A stretch of 64,000 bases of DNA from Pedobacter rhodius (GCF_027213645.1 NZ_JAPWGL010000003.1:434001-498000), one strand, 5' to 3'; counted from the first letter of the stretch, positions 1-9,022 are shown. Notes: generated from the letters alone by a model not told the origin. Made by a program: numbers and translations.

Positions 1-1086
1 GATACCCTTTCCGCTTTACAGGATTTAGCCAGCCATCACCGTAAGCAATTAAATATTCCTGTAATCGGATTAACTGGAAGCAATGGTAAAACCACAAGTA
101 AAGAATTGGTTAATGCCGTTTTAGCGGAGCGTTATAAAACTTTTGCAACTTTCGGTAATCTGAATAATCACATTGGCGTACCACTTTCAATTTTATCAAT
201 TGGAAGTGACGTGGAAATTGCAGTTATTGAAATGGGTGCCAATCACCAAAAAGAAATTGAATTGCTATGTACAATTGCGCAGCCTACACATGGCATTATA
301 ACCAATGTGGGTATGGCACATTTAGACGGTTTTGGCGGATTTGAGGGGGTTAAAAAAGGTAAAGCTGAATTATATGCTTACCTGAAAGAAACTCAGGGTT
401 ATACCTTTATTAACCGGGATAATTCTCATTTAATGGAAATGAGCGCCGCAGCAGGATTATCAAAACTAATTTTTTATGGTACTGAAAACGGAAATACCAT
501 TAAAGGCGAATTGAAAAGCAGCGATCCGTTTATTGAAGTTGTTTGGACAAACCATGAAATTTTATCGACAGTAAAAACCAATTTAACCGGTAGTTATAAT
601 TTTGAGAATATTCTTGCTTCAATTTGTATCGGCGATTTCTTTGATATGAATCCTGAAGAAATTAATAATGGTTTAGCAAATTACCAGCCTCAAAACAATC
701 GTTCACAGTTAACAAAAACGGAAAGCAATACCGTAATCTGCGATTTTTACAATGCCAATCCAAGCAGTATGTCTGCAGCACTGGATAATATAGCCGTTTT
801 AACAGCTGATAAAAAAATAGCCATCTTAGGCGATATGTTTGAGCTTGGTGCGGAATCAGCAGGACAACATAAATTAATTGCAGAACAGGCTGTGAAAAGT
901 GGATTGGATAAAATCATTTTTATCGGAAAATATTTTTCTGTATTAAGCAATGATTATGCTGGTGTTTTCTTTGAAACACCAGCACAAGCTATTGAATACC
1001 TGGCTGAAAATAAAATAACAAATTCACTTGTACTCTTAAAAGGTTCAAGAGGAATGAAGCTGGAAAGTTTGTTAGCATATTTATAG
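1..1086 (+). CDS. murF: UDP-N-acetylmuramoyl-tripeptide--D-alanyl-D-alanine ligase, 5' end missing
   Basis: This cytoplasmic Mur ligase adds D-Ala-D-Ala to the UDP-MurNAc-tripeptide, the last soluble step of peptidoglycan precursor synthesis. The frame is open from base 1, so the start lies before the window. The ATP loop GLTGSNGKTTSKEL starts at base 67. It is followed by the central-domain signatures GNLNNHIGVPLS and EMGANHQKEI, and by the C-terminal DFYNANPSSM, which matches the DxYNANPxS pattern of MurF. The YNANP signature separates MurF from MurC, D and E. About 360 residues are visible, so roughly the first 80 to 90 are missing. A repeat-rich spacer follows and no clear terminator is seen. 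Confidence 0.95.
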   Translation, partial: DTLSALQDLASHHRKQLNIPVIGLTGSNGKTTSKELVNAVLAERYKTFATFGNLNNHIGVPLSILSIGSDVEIAVIEMGANHQKEIELLCTIAQPTHGIITNVGMAHLDGFGGFEGVKKGKAELYAYLKETQGYTFINRDNSHLMEMSAAAGLSKLIFYGTENGNTIKGELKSSDPFIEVVWTNHEILSTVKTNLTGSYNFENILASICIGDFFDMNPEEINNGLANYQPQNNRSQLTKTESNTVICDFYNANPSSMSAALDNIAVLTADKKIAILGDMFELGAESAGQHKLIAEQAVKSGLDKIIFIGKYFSVLSNDYAGVFFETPAQAIEYLAENKITNSLVLLKGSRGMKLESLLAYL

Positions 1087-1212
1087 ATTATGAATACGCT
1101 TATTTCATAAAATTATTCGTTAACACGAACTAATTATTGATACTAAAAAATCCGTGCCTTTCAATCTGGCCTTTATTATGCAACGAATGTACAAGGCTAA
1201 TTCAGAATTAGG

Positions 1213-1261
1213 TTGTCCGGGCAACGTCCGCATTTGTCTGGAATTGTCCGGATTTGTCCGG
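1213..1261. repeat. degenerate tandem TTGTCCGG repeats
   Basis: Words such as TTGTCCGG, CGTCCGCATTT, GTCTGGAATT and GTCCGGATTT follow each other with a period of about 10 to 11 bases, and TTGTTCGGG occurs further on. The array is imperfect and no function is evident. Confidence 0.5.
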
Positions 1262-1442
1262 TAAAAAGCTGGTTTGTTCGGGTGTTGTTCGAGGTTTGTT
1301 CTTATAACAGTGCTTTAAAGGCCATTTTCTCGAAGGAGACTCGAAGCATTGTAGAACAAAACATGAATATTATTAAAATAATTAGCGGGTTTTACCTGTA
1401 GATAATAAAATGATTTTCACGAAAAGGTTTTAAAAGTTTTAG

Positions 1443-1487
1443 ATCTGCGAAATCAGCGGAACATTAAAATAACATGCCACGGAAACA
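1443..1487 (+). repeat. 45-base dispersed repeat, copy 1
   Basis: It begins ATCTGCGAAATCAGCGG and ends ATGCCACGGAAACA. It is nearly identical to the copy at 1611-1656 in the same orientation, with a few substitutions and one extra base in the second copy. The first part can pair with the CGCTGAT word near 1574 between the copies. This looks like a non-coding intergenic repeat family. Confidence 0.75.
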
Positions 1488-1610
1488 CGGATTTCACAGA
1501 AAAGGACGCTAAGCTTATAAACTCTTTGAATTAACCTATTAAAACATCGTAGCAGAAAAATATCCCGCAAAAAACGCTGATATCTGCAGAAAAGCTTTTT
1601 AACCATCATC

Positions 1611-1656
1611 ATCTGCGAAATCAGCGGGAGCATTAAAATAATATGCCACGGAAACA
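1611..1656 (+). repeat. 45-base dispersed repeat, copy 2
   Basis: Second direct copy of the repeat at 1443-1487. The copies start 168 bases apart. No open frame is conserved between them. Confidence 0.75.
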
Positions 1657-1912
1657 ATTTTGTCTACTGCAGGCACGAGTTTTTCAAGGAAAGTTTTTTT
1701 TAGGAAGGGTCAATCCGCAACCATTGTTGTTACACGTGCATCATTTATATTGTAATCCCCCCTTAAAGATTGTTAAGTCGTTCCTCCTCATCTGCACGCG
1801 GTAGGCAATTACGAATATGGAATTCTTAGAAAGAAACAATCTATATATCTTATATGGTGGTTTTATATGATACAGATGAAGGCTTTTCGCTTAATGGGTT
1901 TATCGCATTAAG

Positions 1913-1935
1913 ATTCCCGCCTGCGCGAGAATGAC
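1913..1935. repeat. REP-like palindrome (ATTCCCGC/GCGAGAAT)
   Basis: ATTCCCGCCTGCGCGAGAAT folds into a short GC-rich hairpin and is followed by GAC. It resembles repetitive extragenic palindromes found across many bacteria. It sits just downstream of the gldH stop on the minus strand, where it could also protect the transcript end. Confidence 0.55.
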
Positions 1936-1957
1936 TACTGGAGGAGAAGGCCGGCTG

Positions 1958-2446
1958 TTAATTCGGCGCGATTAAAAGACCAACATCGCTAATTTCTAAA
2001 AGTGGATTATCCCGCATATTTTGTTCAATTTCGATTTCGAACTTACCATTATGCGAAAAATGATAGTTTGTTAGAAGGGGAAAAGTATAATTGAAGACAT
2101 TTCCTGAGCCACTGCCTAGCCACTCACCGTCGTTTTTAGCTAACTTGAACTGATAACGCCTGGTTACTTTATCCTTACCATCCTTAAAATGCGCTAAAAT
2201 AAAAATATTGGCATACTGATAATCGGCAGTATGCCTTAGCTTAAAATAAATATTATAGGCCTTAATGTTGTCCTTAATTTCAAAAGGAACTTTAAGGTGA
2301 TTGCGATAAGTCCATTTTCTGTCCGGAATTTCTTCATTACCATCCGTAATATTTGAACTGCATCCTGACAGGAATGCAGTAAAAAACACGACAACAAGCA
2401 AAAAAGCTTGCGTATTATTCAACAGCCGGTTTATTATCAGAACCAT
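1958..2446 (-). CDS. gldH: gliding motility lipoprotein GldH
   Basis: This is a predicted outer-membrane-associated lipoprotein of the GldH family, which in flavobacteria is needed for gliding and type IX secretion. The chosen ATG at 2446 gives a signal peptide that ends in the lipobox LSGCSS. A longer frame back to 2548 would put about 34 basic residues before the signal and is unlikely. The mature part is a small beta-rich domain of roughly 135 residues, containing W-x-x-G-S-G-S-G. The start lies 32 bases inside the 3' end of the upstream PSP1-type gene, so the two are probably translationally coupled in a holB-PSP1-gldH operon. No other gld genes are in the window. Confidence 0.8.
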   Translation of the reverse strand: MVLIINRLLNNTQAFLLVVVFFTAFLSGCSSNITDGNEEIPDRKWTYRNHLKVPFEIKDNIKAYNIYFKLRHTADYQYANIFILAHFKDGKDKVTRRYQFKLAKNDGEWLGSGSGNVFNYTFPLLTNYHFSHNGKFEIEIEQNMRDNPLLEISDVGLLIAPN

Positions 2447-3902
2447 TATTGTTATTTCTGCGGTTATTATTTTTTCTACGGTTATTCCTGTTCTTATTTC
2501 TGCTCTGCTCCGGTGTCTTTTCGCCTGTACTTGCCTGCGCGCCTTCAACTTTAACTATTGGTTTTGGCACCTGAACTTGTTGAGGCCGTGGCGTATTTTG
2601 TTGTCTTGGCCCTTGATTTTTAGGGTTTTGACCACCTTGTTGCTGGGGTTTTGGTCCGTTTTGCTGAGGCTTTTGCTGATTTGGATTTTGAGGTTTATTA
2701 CCTGCAGATTTATCGTTTGTCTGATCTCTATCTCTTCTGTTCTGATTGTTATTACGGTTGTTCTTCTGATTCCTGTTCTGGTTGTTATTTCTGTTTTTAG
2801 AACGTTCATCCAAACGGGTTAAACTATCCTGACCAACCACATTTTCATAATCGAAAGATTTTTCAATGATAACCGGCGTTGCAATTTGAACGGCTTCTTC
2901 CTTTAAATTAGGTGCTTTTTTGCCGGCTTTATTCATTGCCATGATTTCTTTAACACGAGCCGCAGCAACCGGAATCCAGTTTTCATCGCCCTGGTAACTA
3001 AACCACATTATTTTTTTGAAGATATCTGTTTTTTGATGGCGTGCATAACCCGCTTCGGTATCTAAATTCTCTATTCTATCCGGAATATCTTTTAACGCAT
3101 CCAGATAAGTATCTAATTCATAATTTAAACAGCATTTTAATTTACCGCATTGCCCGGCTAGTTTTAATGTGTTTAAAGAAAGGTTCTGATAACGGGCTGC
3201 AGCTGTAGAAACGGTTTTAAAATTAGTTAACCAGGTAGAACAGCACAATTCGCGGCCGCACGAGCCTATTCCGCCTAAGCGGCCAGCCTCCTGGCGCATA
3301 CCAATCTGCCGCATTTCTATACGGATACGGAAGCTTTCGGCCATTTTTTTAATCAGTTCGCGAAAATCCACACGACCATCGGCTGTATAAAAAAATGTTG
3401 CCTTGGTTTTATCTGCCTGGTAGTCGACGTCACTTATTTTCATGGATAAGCGTAAATCCAGTGCAAGCTTCCGGGCTTTGTGCATGGTTTCCCATTCCAT
3501 TTCCTTCGCAGCATTCCATTTTTCTACATCGGCCTCGGTCGCTTTACGATAAATCTTTTTAGTTACCTGATCCAAAGGCGTTTTACGCCTTTTCATTTGT
3601 ACCCTTACCAGTTCTCCTGTTAGTGAAACATGACCAACATCAAAACCACCTGTTGGTCCTTCTACGGCAACGAGTTCTCCGATTTCTAGATAAATGTTAT
3701 CGTTATTCAGAAAAAACTCTTTTCTGGAGCCTTTAAATTTTATTTCTGTAACCTGAAAAGGTTTATAGCTGGAGGGCATATCCAGGTTGGATAGCCAATC
3801 GTGTACTTCCATTGTCTGGCAACCACCGGTGCCGCATGAGCCATTACTTTTGCATCCATTAGGGGTGCAACCACCACCTGTTGAACAACTTCCACATCCC
3901 AT
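2415..3902 (-). CDS. PSP1 domain (RicT-like) cysteine-rich protein
   Basis: The PSP1 C-terminal domain family includes Bacillus RicT (YaaT), part of an Fe-S-containing complex affecting RNA processing. The N-terminus (residues 1-30) is a Gly/Cys stretch with six cysteines (C3, C6, C12, C17, C23, C28). The core carries two cysteine clusters, C215-GREL-C220-C221 and C252-GKLK-C257-C258, which are plausible Fe-S ligands. The last 120 or so residues are low complexity and rich in Asn, Gln, Arg, Lys and Pro, which could be a disordered RNA-binding tail. It begins two bases after the holB stop and overlaps gldH. No RicA or RicF gene is seen nearby. The family assignment is firm; the role in this phylum is not known to me. 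Confidence 0.85.
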   Translation of the reverse strand: MGCGSCSTGGGCTPNGCKSNGSCGTGGCQTMEVHDWLSNLDMPSSYKPFQVTEIKFKGSRKEFFLNNDNIYLEIGELVAVEGPTGGFDVGHVSLTGELVRVQMKRRKTPLDQVTKKIYRKATEADVEKWNAAKEMEWETMHKARKLALDLRLSMKISDVDYQADKTKATFFYTADGRVDFRELIKKMAESFRIRIEMRQIGMRQEAGRLGGIGSCGRELCCSTWLTNFKTVSTAAARYQNLSLNTLKLAGQCGKLKCCLNYELDTYLDALKDIPDRIENLDTEAGYARHQKTDIFKKIMWFSYQGDENWIPVAAARVKEIMAMNKAGKKAPNLKEEAVQIATPVIIEKSFDYENVVGQDSLTRLDERSKNRNNNQNRNQKNNRNNNQNRRDRDQTNDKSAGNKPQNPNQQKPQQNGPKPQQQGGQNPKNQGPRQQNTPRPQQVQVPKPIVKVEGAQASTGEKTPEQSRNKNRNNRRKNNNRRNNNNGSDNKPAVE

Positions 3903-3904
3903 AA

Positions 3905-5053
3905 TTAATTGTATATATATTGAGTCCCCTGAGGGAGCGTTTTAAACCTGATAATTTTTACCAACTGTAAAGATACATCTAAAAACAGAATTTTCGGGTT
4001 TGCATTCCTTTCAATATGGTAATGAGCCTTTTCCAGCTCTGTAATTATTGCTTCTGCCATGGGTAATGTAAGCACATGCTCACTTAATTTTTTTGCGGTT
4101 TCCATCGTCAGTGGCGGCAATTTAACCAATGCTTCGGCTCCGCTAATAATTAAGCAACATTCGCGTAAATAATTTATACCGTATTTTAAAAAGTTCTTTT
4201 GATTTTCCCGCCCCCATTTAGCAGCTTCATCGGTAAAGTCGATTAAATCGGGTACTTTGTTCCCAAATCCCATGCGCAGCCAACTGGTAAATACCCCTGA
4301 GCTATCACCCTGAATATCAGCCGCCAAAGCTTTCGCTTCTATTAAGTTTCCATCCGCCAGAAAAGAATAATCAATTGCCTGATTTTGGTTTACGCCTGTA
4401 TTTTCGAGCAGGTAATTAGTTATTTCTTCACCAGTTAATTTTGGAATTTTTACAATTTGTGTTCGTGATAAAATGGTCGTTAAAATCTGATCCTGACTTT
4501 GGGCCACCAGAATAAAAAGTGTATTTGCAGGCGGTTCTTCGATCAATTTAAGCAAAGCATTTCCAGATTTATCCAGGTATTCGGGCAACCACATTATCAG
4601 AACCTTAGTTTGGGCTTCAAAAGCTTTATAACTCAGTTTCTTAATAATATCATGACATTCGCCAATCGGGATGTTCGCCTGTTTATTTGCAGCCTCAAGT
4701 TTCGAACGCCAGATATCCATATCAAAATATAAATCCTGCAACAGCATATTACGCCAGTCATCCAAAACATCTACAGCCGTTTTTATACTAGACGAGGCAA
4801 AGAATGGGTAAGAAAAATGCAAATCGGGGTGAATTAACCTTTCATATTTTCTACAGCTGGAGCATACACCGCAACTATCGTTCTCTTTTCTATCCAGACA
4901 GTTTATGTATTGCGCATAAGCAACAGCCAGCGGTAAGGCCCCTGAACCAACCGGCGATAAAAAAAGCTGCGCATGGCTGATACGGTTTTCTTTTACCGTT
5001 TGCACCAATTGTTGCTTAACCTTTTCCTGCCCTATGATTTCTTTAAACTGCAT
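3905..5053 (-). CDS. holB: DNA polymerase III subunit delta'
   Basis: Clamp-loader delta' subunit, which helps load the sliding clamp at the replication fork. The N-terminus FKEIIGQEKVKQQL followed by RISHAQLF is typical of the gamma/delta' AAA+ family. A four-cysteine zinc motif lies at CLDRKENDSCGVCSSC. The P-loop position reads SPVGSGALPLA with no lysine, as expected for delta', which does not hydrolyse ATP. SRT-like and sensor regions (LIEEPPANTLFIL, TTILSRTQIV) are present. The ATG at 5053 begins at the conserved MQFKEIIGQ; an upstream ATG at 5092 would add 13 hydrophobic residues not expected here. It is the first gene of the holB-PSP1-gldH operon. Confidence 0.9.
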   Translation of the reverse strand: MQFKEIIGQEKVKQQLVQTVKENRISHAQLFLSPVGSGALPLAVAYAQYINCLDRKENDSCGVCSSCRKYERLIHPDLHFSYPFFASSSIKTAVDVLDDWRNMLLQDLYFDMDIWRSKLEAANKQANIPIGECHDIIKKLSYKAFEAQTKVLIMWLPEYLDKSGNALLKLIEEPPANTLFILVAQSQDQILTTILSRTQIVKIPKLTGEEITNYLLENTGVNQNQAIDYSFLADGNLIEAKALAADIQGDSSGVFTSWLRMGFGNKVPDLIDFTDEAAKWGRENQKNFLKYGINYLRECCLIISGAEALVKLPPLTMETAKKLSEHVLTLPMAEAIITELEKAHYHIERNANPKILFLDVSLQLVKIIRFKTLPQGTQYIYN

Positions 5054-5218
5054 TTGGTGCAAAATAAGAAATAGATATGAAATGTTGGCCATTAGCCCTA
5101 AGAATTTGACTTAACCGGGCCGGGGGTATCAATTTAGACTACATAAATGCCGGGTTGATTTACAAATATCAGGCCTTAAAAAATTAACTTCATATTAATA
5201 TATATACCTGATTTTCAT

Positions 5219-5226
5219 TATATTTG
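5219..5226 (+). promoter_or_regulatory. candidate -7 element TATATTTG
   Basis: This matches the Bacteroidota -7 consensus TAnnTTTG and lies 40 bases before the ATG at 5266. No clear -33 TTG was found at the expected spacing, so support is modest. It overlaps the TTG at 5224, which argues against that codon being the start. Confidence 0.35.
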
Positions 5227-5265
5227 AAACCCATTAAACACTCTAAACTAACTATCCTCATACGA

Positions 5266-7686
5266 ATGAACTTTTTTAAGTCTTTGTTATTGCTTTTTTT
5301 ATTGCTCTCTACAATAACAGGCTTTAGTCAAAAAAAAATTAAAGTAATCGTCTTAAACGAAAAGAACCTTCCCTTCGAAAGTGCAACCGTAGAACTTTTA
5401 TCGGCAAAAAACTTATCATTTGTAAAAGCCGGGAGAACTGATAAAAAAGGCATTGTTATATTTAATCAACCTGCTCCGGGCAATTATATTTTCAATGCAA
5501 AAGCAGTTGGCTACGAAGCGCATAAAACGACTGTAGTTAAATCTCCTTTTGTAATTTCTACTTTATATATTAAAATATTACCAGGCAGTCAGGTGCTGAA
5601 AGAAGTCGTTATTGGCGGAACTAAACCGCCAATACAACACATACAGGGGAAAGTGGTACTAAATATAGATGCTATAATCACCAATTCAGGAACAACTGTT
5701 TTGGAATTACTCGAAAAATCACCTGGTGTAATGATTGATAAGGAAGGTAGTATAAGCTTACAGGGTAAATCGAATGTTTTGATTATGATAGATGAAAAAC
5801 CAACATATTTATCAGGTAGCGATTTAACCAATCTTTTGTCGAGCATGAGTTCCTCACAGGTAAGCCAGATAGAACTGATGACCAATCCGTCTGCAAAATA
5901 CGATGCAAGCGGCAATGGGGGTATCATTAATATTAAAACAAAAAAAAATACCCAGGAAGGTTTCAATGGTTCTGTTAACATCATTGGCGGTTGGAGCAGG
6001 GATTATAAAAACAACAATAGTTTATTGTTAAACTACAAAAAAGGGAAAGTTAATGCTTATGCGACAACGAGCTACAATGCAAATAATAACTTCACGGACA
6101 TATATGCTGACCGCGATTATTTTAATCAGGATAATGCAACAACAGGTATTTTGGAACAAAAAACAGCAATATCTAATCTCACTAATTATTCCTTTTTAAA
6201 AACAGGAATAGATATATATGCTTCAAAAACAACAACAATAGGTTTTTCAATTAGTGGAATGGTGATTAAGAGAACTGGAAAAAGTGATGCCGTTGCCATG
6301 TGGAAAAAAGAAAGCGGTAGCATTGATTCTTCAATATCAACAATCAGCACCAGCCTGTTTAAATTTAACAACCGTGCAGCTAATCTGAATGTTAAGCAGA
6401 ATATAGGCGAAAAGCAAGAATTGTCCGTGGATTTAGACGCGTTAAAATATAGCATAAACAATAACCAGGAGTTTATCAATAAACTTCAGGCAACTAATGG
6501 CTATACGCTTGGAACTGATGTAGATATTCCGTCAACAATAAAGATTTTTTCTGTGAAGGCCGATCATACTTTACATTTAAACCCAGGCAGTCAACTTGAA
6601 TCTGGTTTCAAATCTTCAAGCATCAGTACGGATAACATAGCCGACTATGTGAATCTCAATGGATTATCACGTTCAGCTGATTTAAACAGAAGCAATCATT
6701 TCCAATATAGGGAAAATATAAGCGCACTTTATACAAGTTTTGAACACCAATCATCCAAAATAAACGCCCAAATAGGCCTCCGTTATGAACATACGAATTA
6801 TGATGCGCGCCAACTTGGAAACAGTATAAAACCCGATTCTTCTTTTTCGAGAACTTATGGCAACTTATTTCCATCAGGTTATTTGAGTTATCAGGCAGAT
6901 TCGCTCAATGCATTCACAATAACGGCAAGCAGGAGGATAGACCGTCCGGCGTATCAAAAGCTTAATCCTTTTATCTTTATTGTTAATAAATACACCTTAC
7001 AAAGAGGAAACCCATATATTATTCCTCAGTATAGCTGGAATTTGGAGTTTAGCCATCGTTACGATCAATTAATTACCACTACACTTTCCTACAGCGTTGT
7101 AAAAAATTATTTTTCTCAGTTATTTTTATCGGAAGGTACAAACATATTAATTTATACAGACGGCAATGTTGGCGAAATGAGCAACCTGGGTTTATCCGTT
7201 TCCCTGCAATTTCCTGTAACAAAATGGTGGTCGTTTAACGGACAGGGAAACTACAACTATAAAAAACTCGATGGTTACCAAAACATAAATTATCAATCGT
7301 CAATAAATCAGTTTCAGATTAGCGCAAGCAACCAGTTCAATATAGCGAAAACAGTAATGGCCGAACTTTCGGGCTTTTACATAACGAAGGCAAGAAATGA
7401 TTTACAGGAATTGTTATATCCAACGGGACAGGTCTCTGCCGGTGTATCAAAAACAATTTTAAAAGGAAAAGGCAGTCTTAAATTTAGTGCCAGAGACCTC
7501 TTTTTTACACAGGCAATGGAAGGCTTAACCGATTTCCCCCAGGCACAGGAATATTTCAAATTAACCCGCGATAGCAGGCTTTTTTTCCTCAGTTTCACAT
7601 ATAGATTTGGCAAACCGCTAAAAGCAATAAAAAGATCAAATGGCGGGGTAACAGATGAAATGAAAAGGGCTGGGTCTATAAACTAA
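5266..7686 (+). CDS. TonB-receptor-like outer membrane beta-barrel protein
   Basis: A predicted outer-membrane protein of about 806 residues. The order is a signal peptide (residues 1-21, ending GFSQ), a carboxypeptidase-regulatory-like beta-sandwich (about 22-100), a plug-like domain (about 115-230, including GVMIDKEGSISLQGK and YDASGNGGIINI) and a long C-terminal barrel with alternating aromatic strands. This matches the outer membrane beta-barrel family related to TonB receptors. The ATG at 5266 is preferred because the upstream TTG at 5224 adds residues before the signal and overlaps a candidate promoter. No SusD partner is adjacent, so it is not a classical SusC. Substrate unknown; it stands alone, divergent from holB. 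Confidence 0.85.
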   Translation: MNFFKSLLLLFLLLSTITGFSQKKIKVIVLNEKNLPFESATVELLSAKNLSFVKAGRTDKKGIVIFNQPAPGNYIFNAKAVGYEAHKTTVVKSPFVISTLYIKILPGSQVLKEVVIGGTKPPIQHIQGKVVLNIDAIITNSGTTVLELLEKSPGVMIDKEGSISLQGKSNVLIMIDEKPTYLSGSDLTNLLSSMSSSQVSQIELMTNPSAKYDASGNGGIINIKTKKNTQEGFNGSVNIIGGWSRDYKNNNSLLLNYKKGKVNAYATTSYNANNNFTDIYADRDYFNQDNATTGILEQKTAISNLTNYSFLKTGIDIYASKTTTIGFSISGMVIKRTGKSDAVAMWKKESGSIDSSISTISTSLFKFNNRAANLNVKQNIGEKQELSVDLDALKYSINNNQEFINKLQATNGYTLGTDVDIPSTIKIFSVKADHTLHLNPGSQLESGFKSSSISTDNIADYVNLNGLSRSADLNRSNHFQYRENISALYTSFEHQSSKINAQIGLRYEHTNYDARQLGNSIKPDSSFSRTYGNLFPSGYLSYQADSLNAFTITASRRIDRPAYQKLNPFIFIVNKYTLQRGNPYIIPQYSWNLEFSHRYDQLITTTLSYSVVKNYFSQLFLSEGTNILIYTDGNVGEMSNLGLSVSLQFPVTKWWSFNGQGNYNYKKLDGYQNINYQSSINQFQISASNQFNIAKTVMAELSGFYITKARNDLQELLYPTGQVSAGVSKTILKGKGSLKFSARDLFFTQAMEGLTDFPQAQEYFKLTRDSRLFFLSFTYRFGKPLKAIKRSNGGVTDEMKRAGSIN

Positions 7687-7722
7687 ATAGGTGTTAAACG
7701 GTAATTTAAAATCCATCAAATT

Positions 7723-7823
7723 TTACCATTAAGGCATCAAGAAGGTTAAGATTTAGATTGTTAAAGGTTAGTTACCCTGCCAGGTCGTGTAATTTCTTAA
7801 TTACCTTAACTTCTTAATGGTAA
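7723..7823. repeat. long imperfect inverted repeat
   Basis: The left arm begins TTACCATTAAGG (7723) and the right arm ends CTTCTTAATGGTAA (7823). The inner parts AAGGTTAAG and CCTTAACTT also pair imperfectly. It fills the spacer before ruvX and looks like a palindromic intergenic repeat rather than a terminator, since there is no T-run. Confidence 0.6.
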
Positions 7824-7890
7824 TTAAACTGCTGTGAATGAATTAAATCATCTCTTCTTAATTCAAAAAATCGGTCTCCTTAAAAAATCT

Positions 7891-7898
7891 TACCTTTG
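7891..7898 (+). promoter_or_regulatory. candidate -7 element TACCTTTG
   Basis: It fits TAnnTTTG and lies 17 bases before the ruvX ATG. No good -33 element was found, so this is tentative. Confidence 0.35.
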
Positions 7899-7915
7899 AG
7901 GCTTTTATAAATTAT

Positions 7916-8332
7916 ATGGCCCGAATTCTTGCCTTCGATTATGGCACTAAACGTATTGGCGTTGCCGTTACCGACCCGCTGCAGATTATCGCAACCGGAC
8001 TGGATACCGTACATCCAAAAGACGCGATAGAATTCTTAAAAACATATCTGTTAAAAGAGGAAGTTGAAGCATTCGTTATCGGCGACCCTAAACAAATGGA
8101 TGGTTCTGATTCTGACTCTAAACAACATGCAAAAGGTTTTTCCACCTTGTTAAAAAAAGCCTTTCCCGCCATTCCGCAGCATTGGGTTGACGAGCGTTTC
8201 ACATCAAAAATGGCACAGCAGGCCATTATGCAAAGTGGATTAAAAAAATCTGCCAGGCAAAATAAGGAAAGAGTAGACACCATTGCTGCTACCATCATTT
8301 TACAATATTTTATGGAAACCAATCGTTTATAA
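7916..8332 (+). CDS. ruvX: Holliday junction resolvase-like protein RuvX/YqgF
   Basis: A cytoplasmic RNase H-fold protein of 138 residues, the usual family length. The family is linked to Holliday junction resolution and to 16S rRNA 5' maturation. Visible signatures are the N-terminal AFDYGTKRIGVAVTD with the catalytic Asp, the central GDPKQMDGSDS (the G-x-P-x-x-x-D-G-S motif) and WVDERFTSKMA with the conserved Asp-Glu-Arg. It is followed nine bases after its stop by an O-methyltransferase gene, so the two are probably co-transcribed. Confidence 0.93.
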   Translation: MARILAFDYGTKRIGVAVTDPLQIIATGLDTVHPKDAIEFLKTYLLKEEVEAFVIGDPKQMDGSDSDSKQHAKGFSTLLKKAFPAIPQHWVDERFTSKMAQQAIMQSGLKKSARQNKERVDTIAATIILQYFMETNRL

Positions 8333-8341
8333 CCAAACAAA

Positions 8342-8977
8342 ATGAGCCTGATAAACGACGATTTACAGAAATTACTAATCAATTATTGCGAACCGGAAAG
8401 TGAGCTGCTTCAAAGTATCGATCGCGAAACCAACCTTAAAGTTTTAATGCCCCGAATGCTTTCCGGACATTATCAGGGCAGGGTTTTGAGTATGTTAAGT
8501 AAAATGATTTCGCCAAAAAGAATTCTAGAAATAGGCACATTTACAGGCTATGCTACAATCTGCCTCGCAGAAGGCTTAACTTCAGATGGGTTAATTTATA
8601 CTTTAGATATTAATGCAGAACTGGAAGATATGGTTCGTACGAACTTTAGCAAATCTGATTATAACGATAAAATACAATACATTTTAGGCGATGCAACTAA
8701 AACAATAGCCAACCTGAACGAAGTTTTCGATATTGTGTTTATTGATGCGGATAAGAAAAACAATGGCACTTATTATGATTTGATTTTCGATCGGGTTCGT
8801 CCGGGTGGGCTAATCATTGTCGACAATGTGCTCTGGAGTGGAAAAGTTCTTCAGGAAAAGCAAGATAAAGATACTAAAAACATAACAGGTTTTAATGATA
8901 AAATAGCTGTTGATGAGCGGGTTGAAAAATTAATTTTACCTGTTAGGGATGGTCTGTTTGTGATTAGAAAAAAATGA
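8342..8977 (+). CDS. class I SAM-dependent O-methyltransferase
   Basis: A 211-residue enzyme of the catechol/caffeoyl-CoA O-methyltransferase family (Methyltransf_3). The SAM-binding motif is EIGTFTGYATICLAEGL. The metal-binding region is FDIVFIDADKKN, and GGLIIVDNVLWSGKV is the late family motif. The acceptor substrate cannot be told from sequence. It follows ruvX closely and is followed by a short perfect palindrome, consistent with the end of a two-gene unit. Confidence 0.88.
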   Translation: MSLINDDLQKLLINYCEPESELLQSIDRETNLKVLMPRMLSGHYQGRVLSMLSKMISPKRILEIGTFTGYATICLAEGLTSDGLIYTLDINAELEDMVRTNFSKSDYNDKIQYILGDATKTIANLNEVFDIVFIDADKKNNGTYYDLIFDRVRPGGLIIVDNVLWSGKVLQEKQDKDTKNITGFNDKIAVDERVEKLILPVRDGLFVIRKK

Positions 8978-8985
8978 GTAATCTT

Positions 8986-9005
8986 CATCCGATAGTTATC
9001 GGATG
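8986..9005. terminator. perfect palindrome, possible terminator or operator
   Basis: CATCCGATA and TATCGGATG are separated by GT, a nine-base stem just after the methyltransferase stop and 17 bases before the next ATG. There is no T-run, so termination is uncertain. The same words recur in the terminator at 43776-43808. Confidence 0.4.
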
Positions 9006-9022
9006 ATGGCAACACTAAAACC

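Larger units (their letters stand above)
1087..1957. other. repeat-rich intergenic spacer
   Basis: No convincing gene lies in this 870-base spacer between the convergent murF and gldH. It holds a cluster of TTGTCCGG-like words, two copies of a 45-base repeat and a CCCGCCTGCGCG hairpin, each listed separately. The short open frames inside it have no recognisable domain and follow the repeats, so they are not called as genes. Confidence 0.6.

Noticed and set aside
1213-1401. A plus-strand frame of 62 residues
   Set aside because: It coincides with the TTGTCCGG repeats and has no domain, signal or promoter support.
2555-2822. Frames on both strands opposite the PSP1 tail
   Set aside because: They follow the low-complexity repeat of the real gene and have no independent support.
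4900-4960. A possible broken ATPase site in holB (SPVGSGALPLA lacks the P-loop lysine)
   Set aside because: Delta' subunits normally lack ATPase activity, so this is expected.
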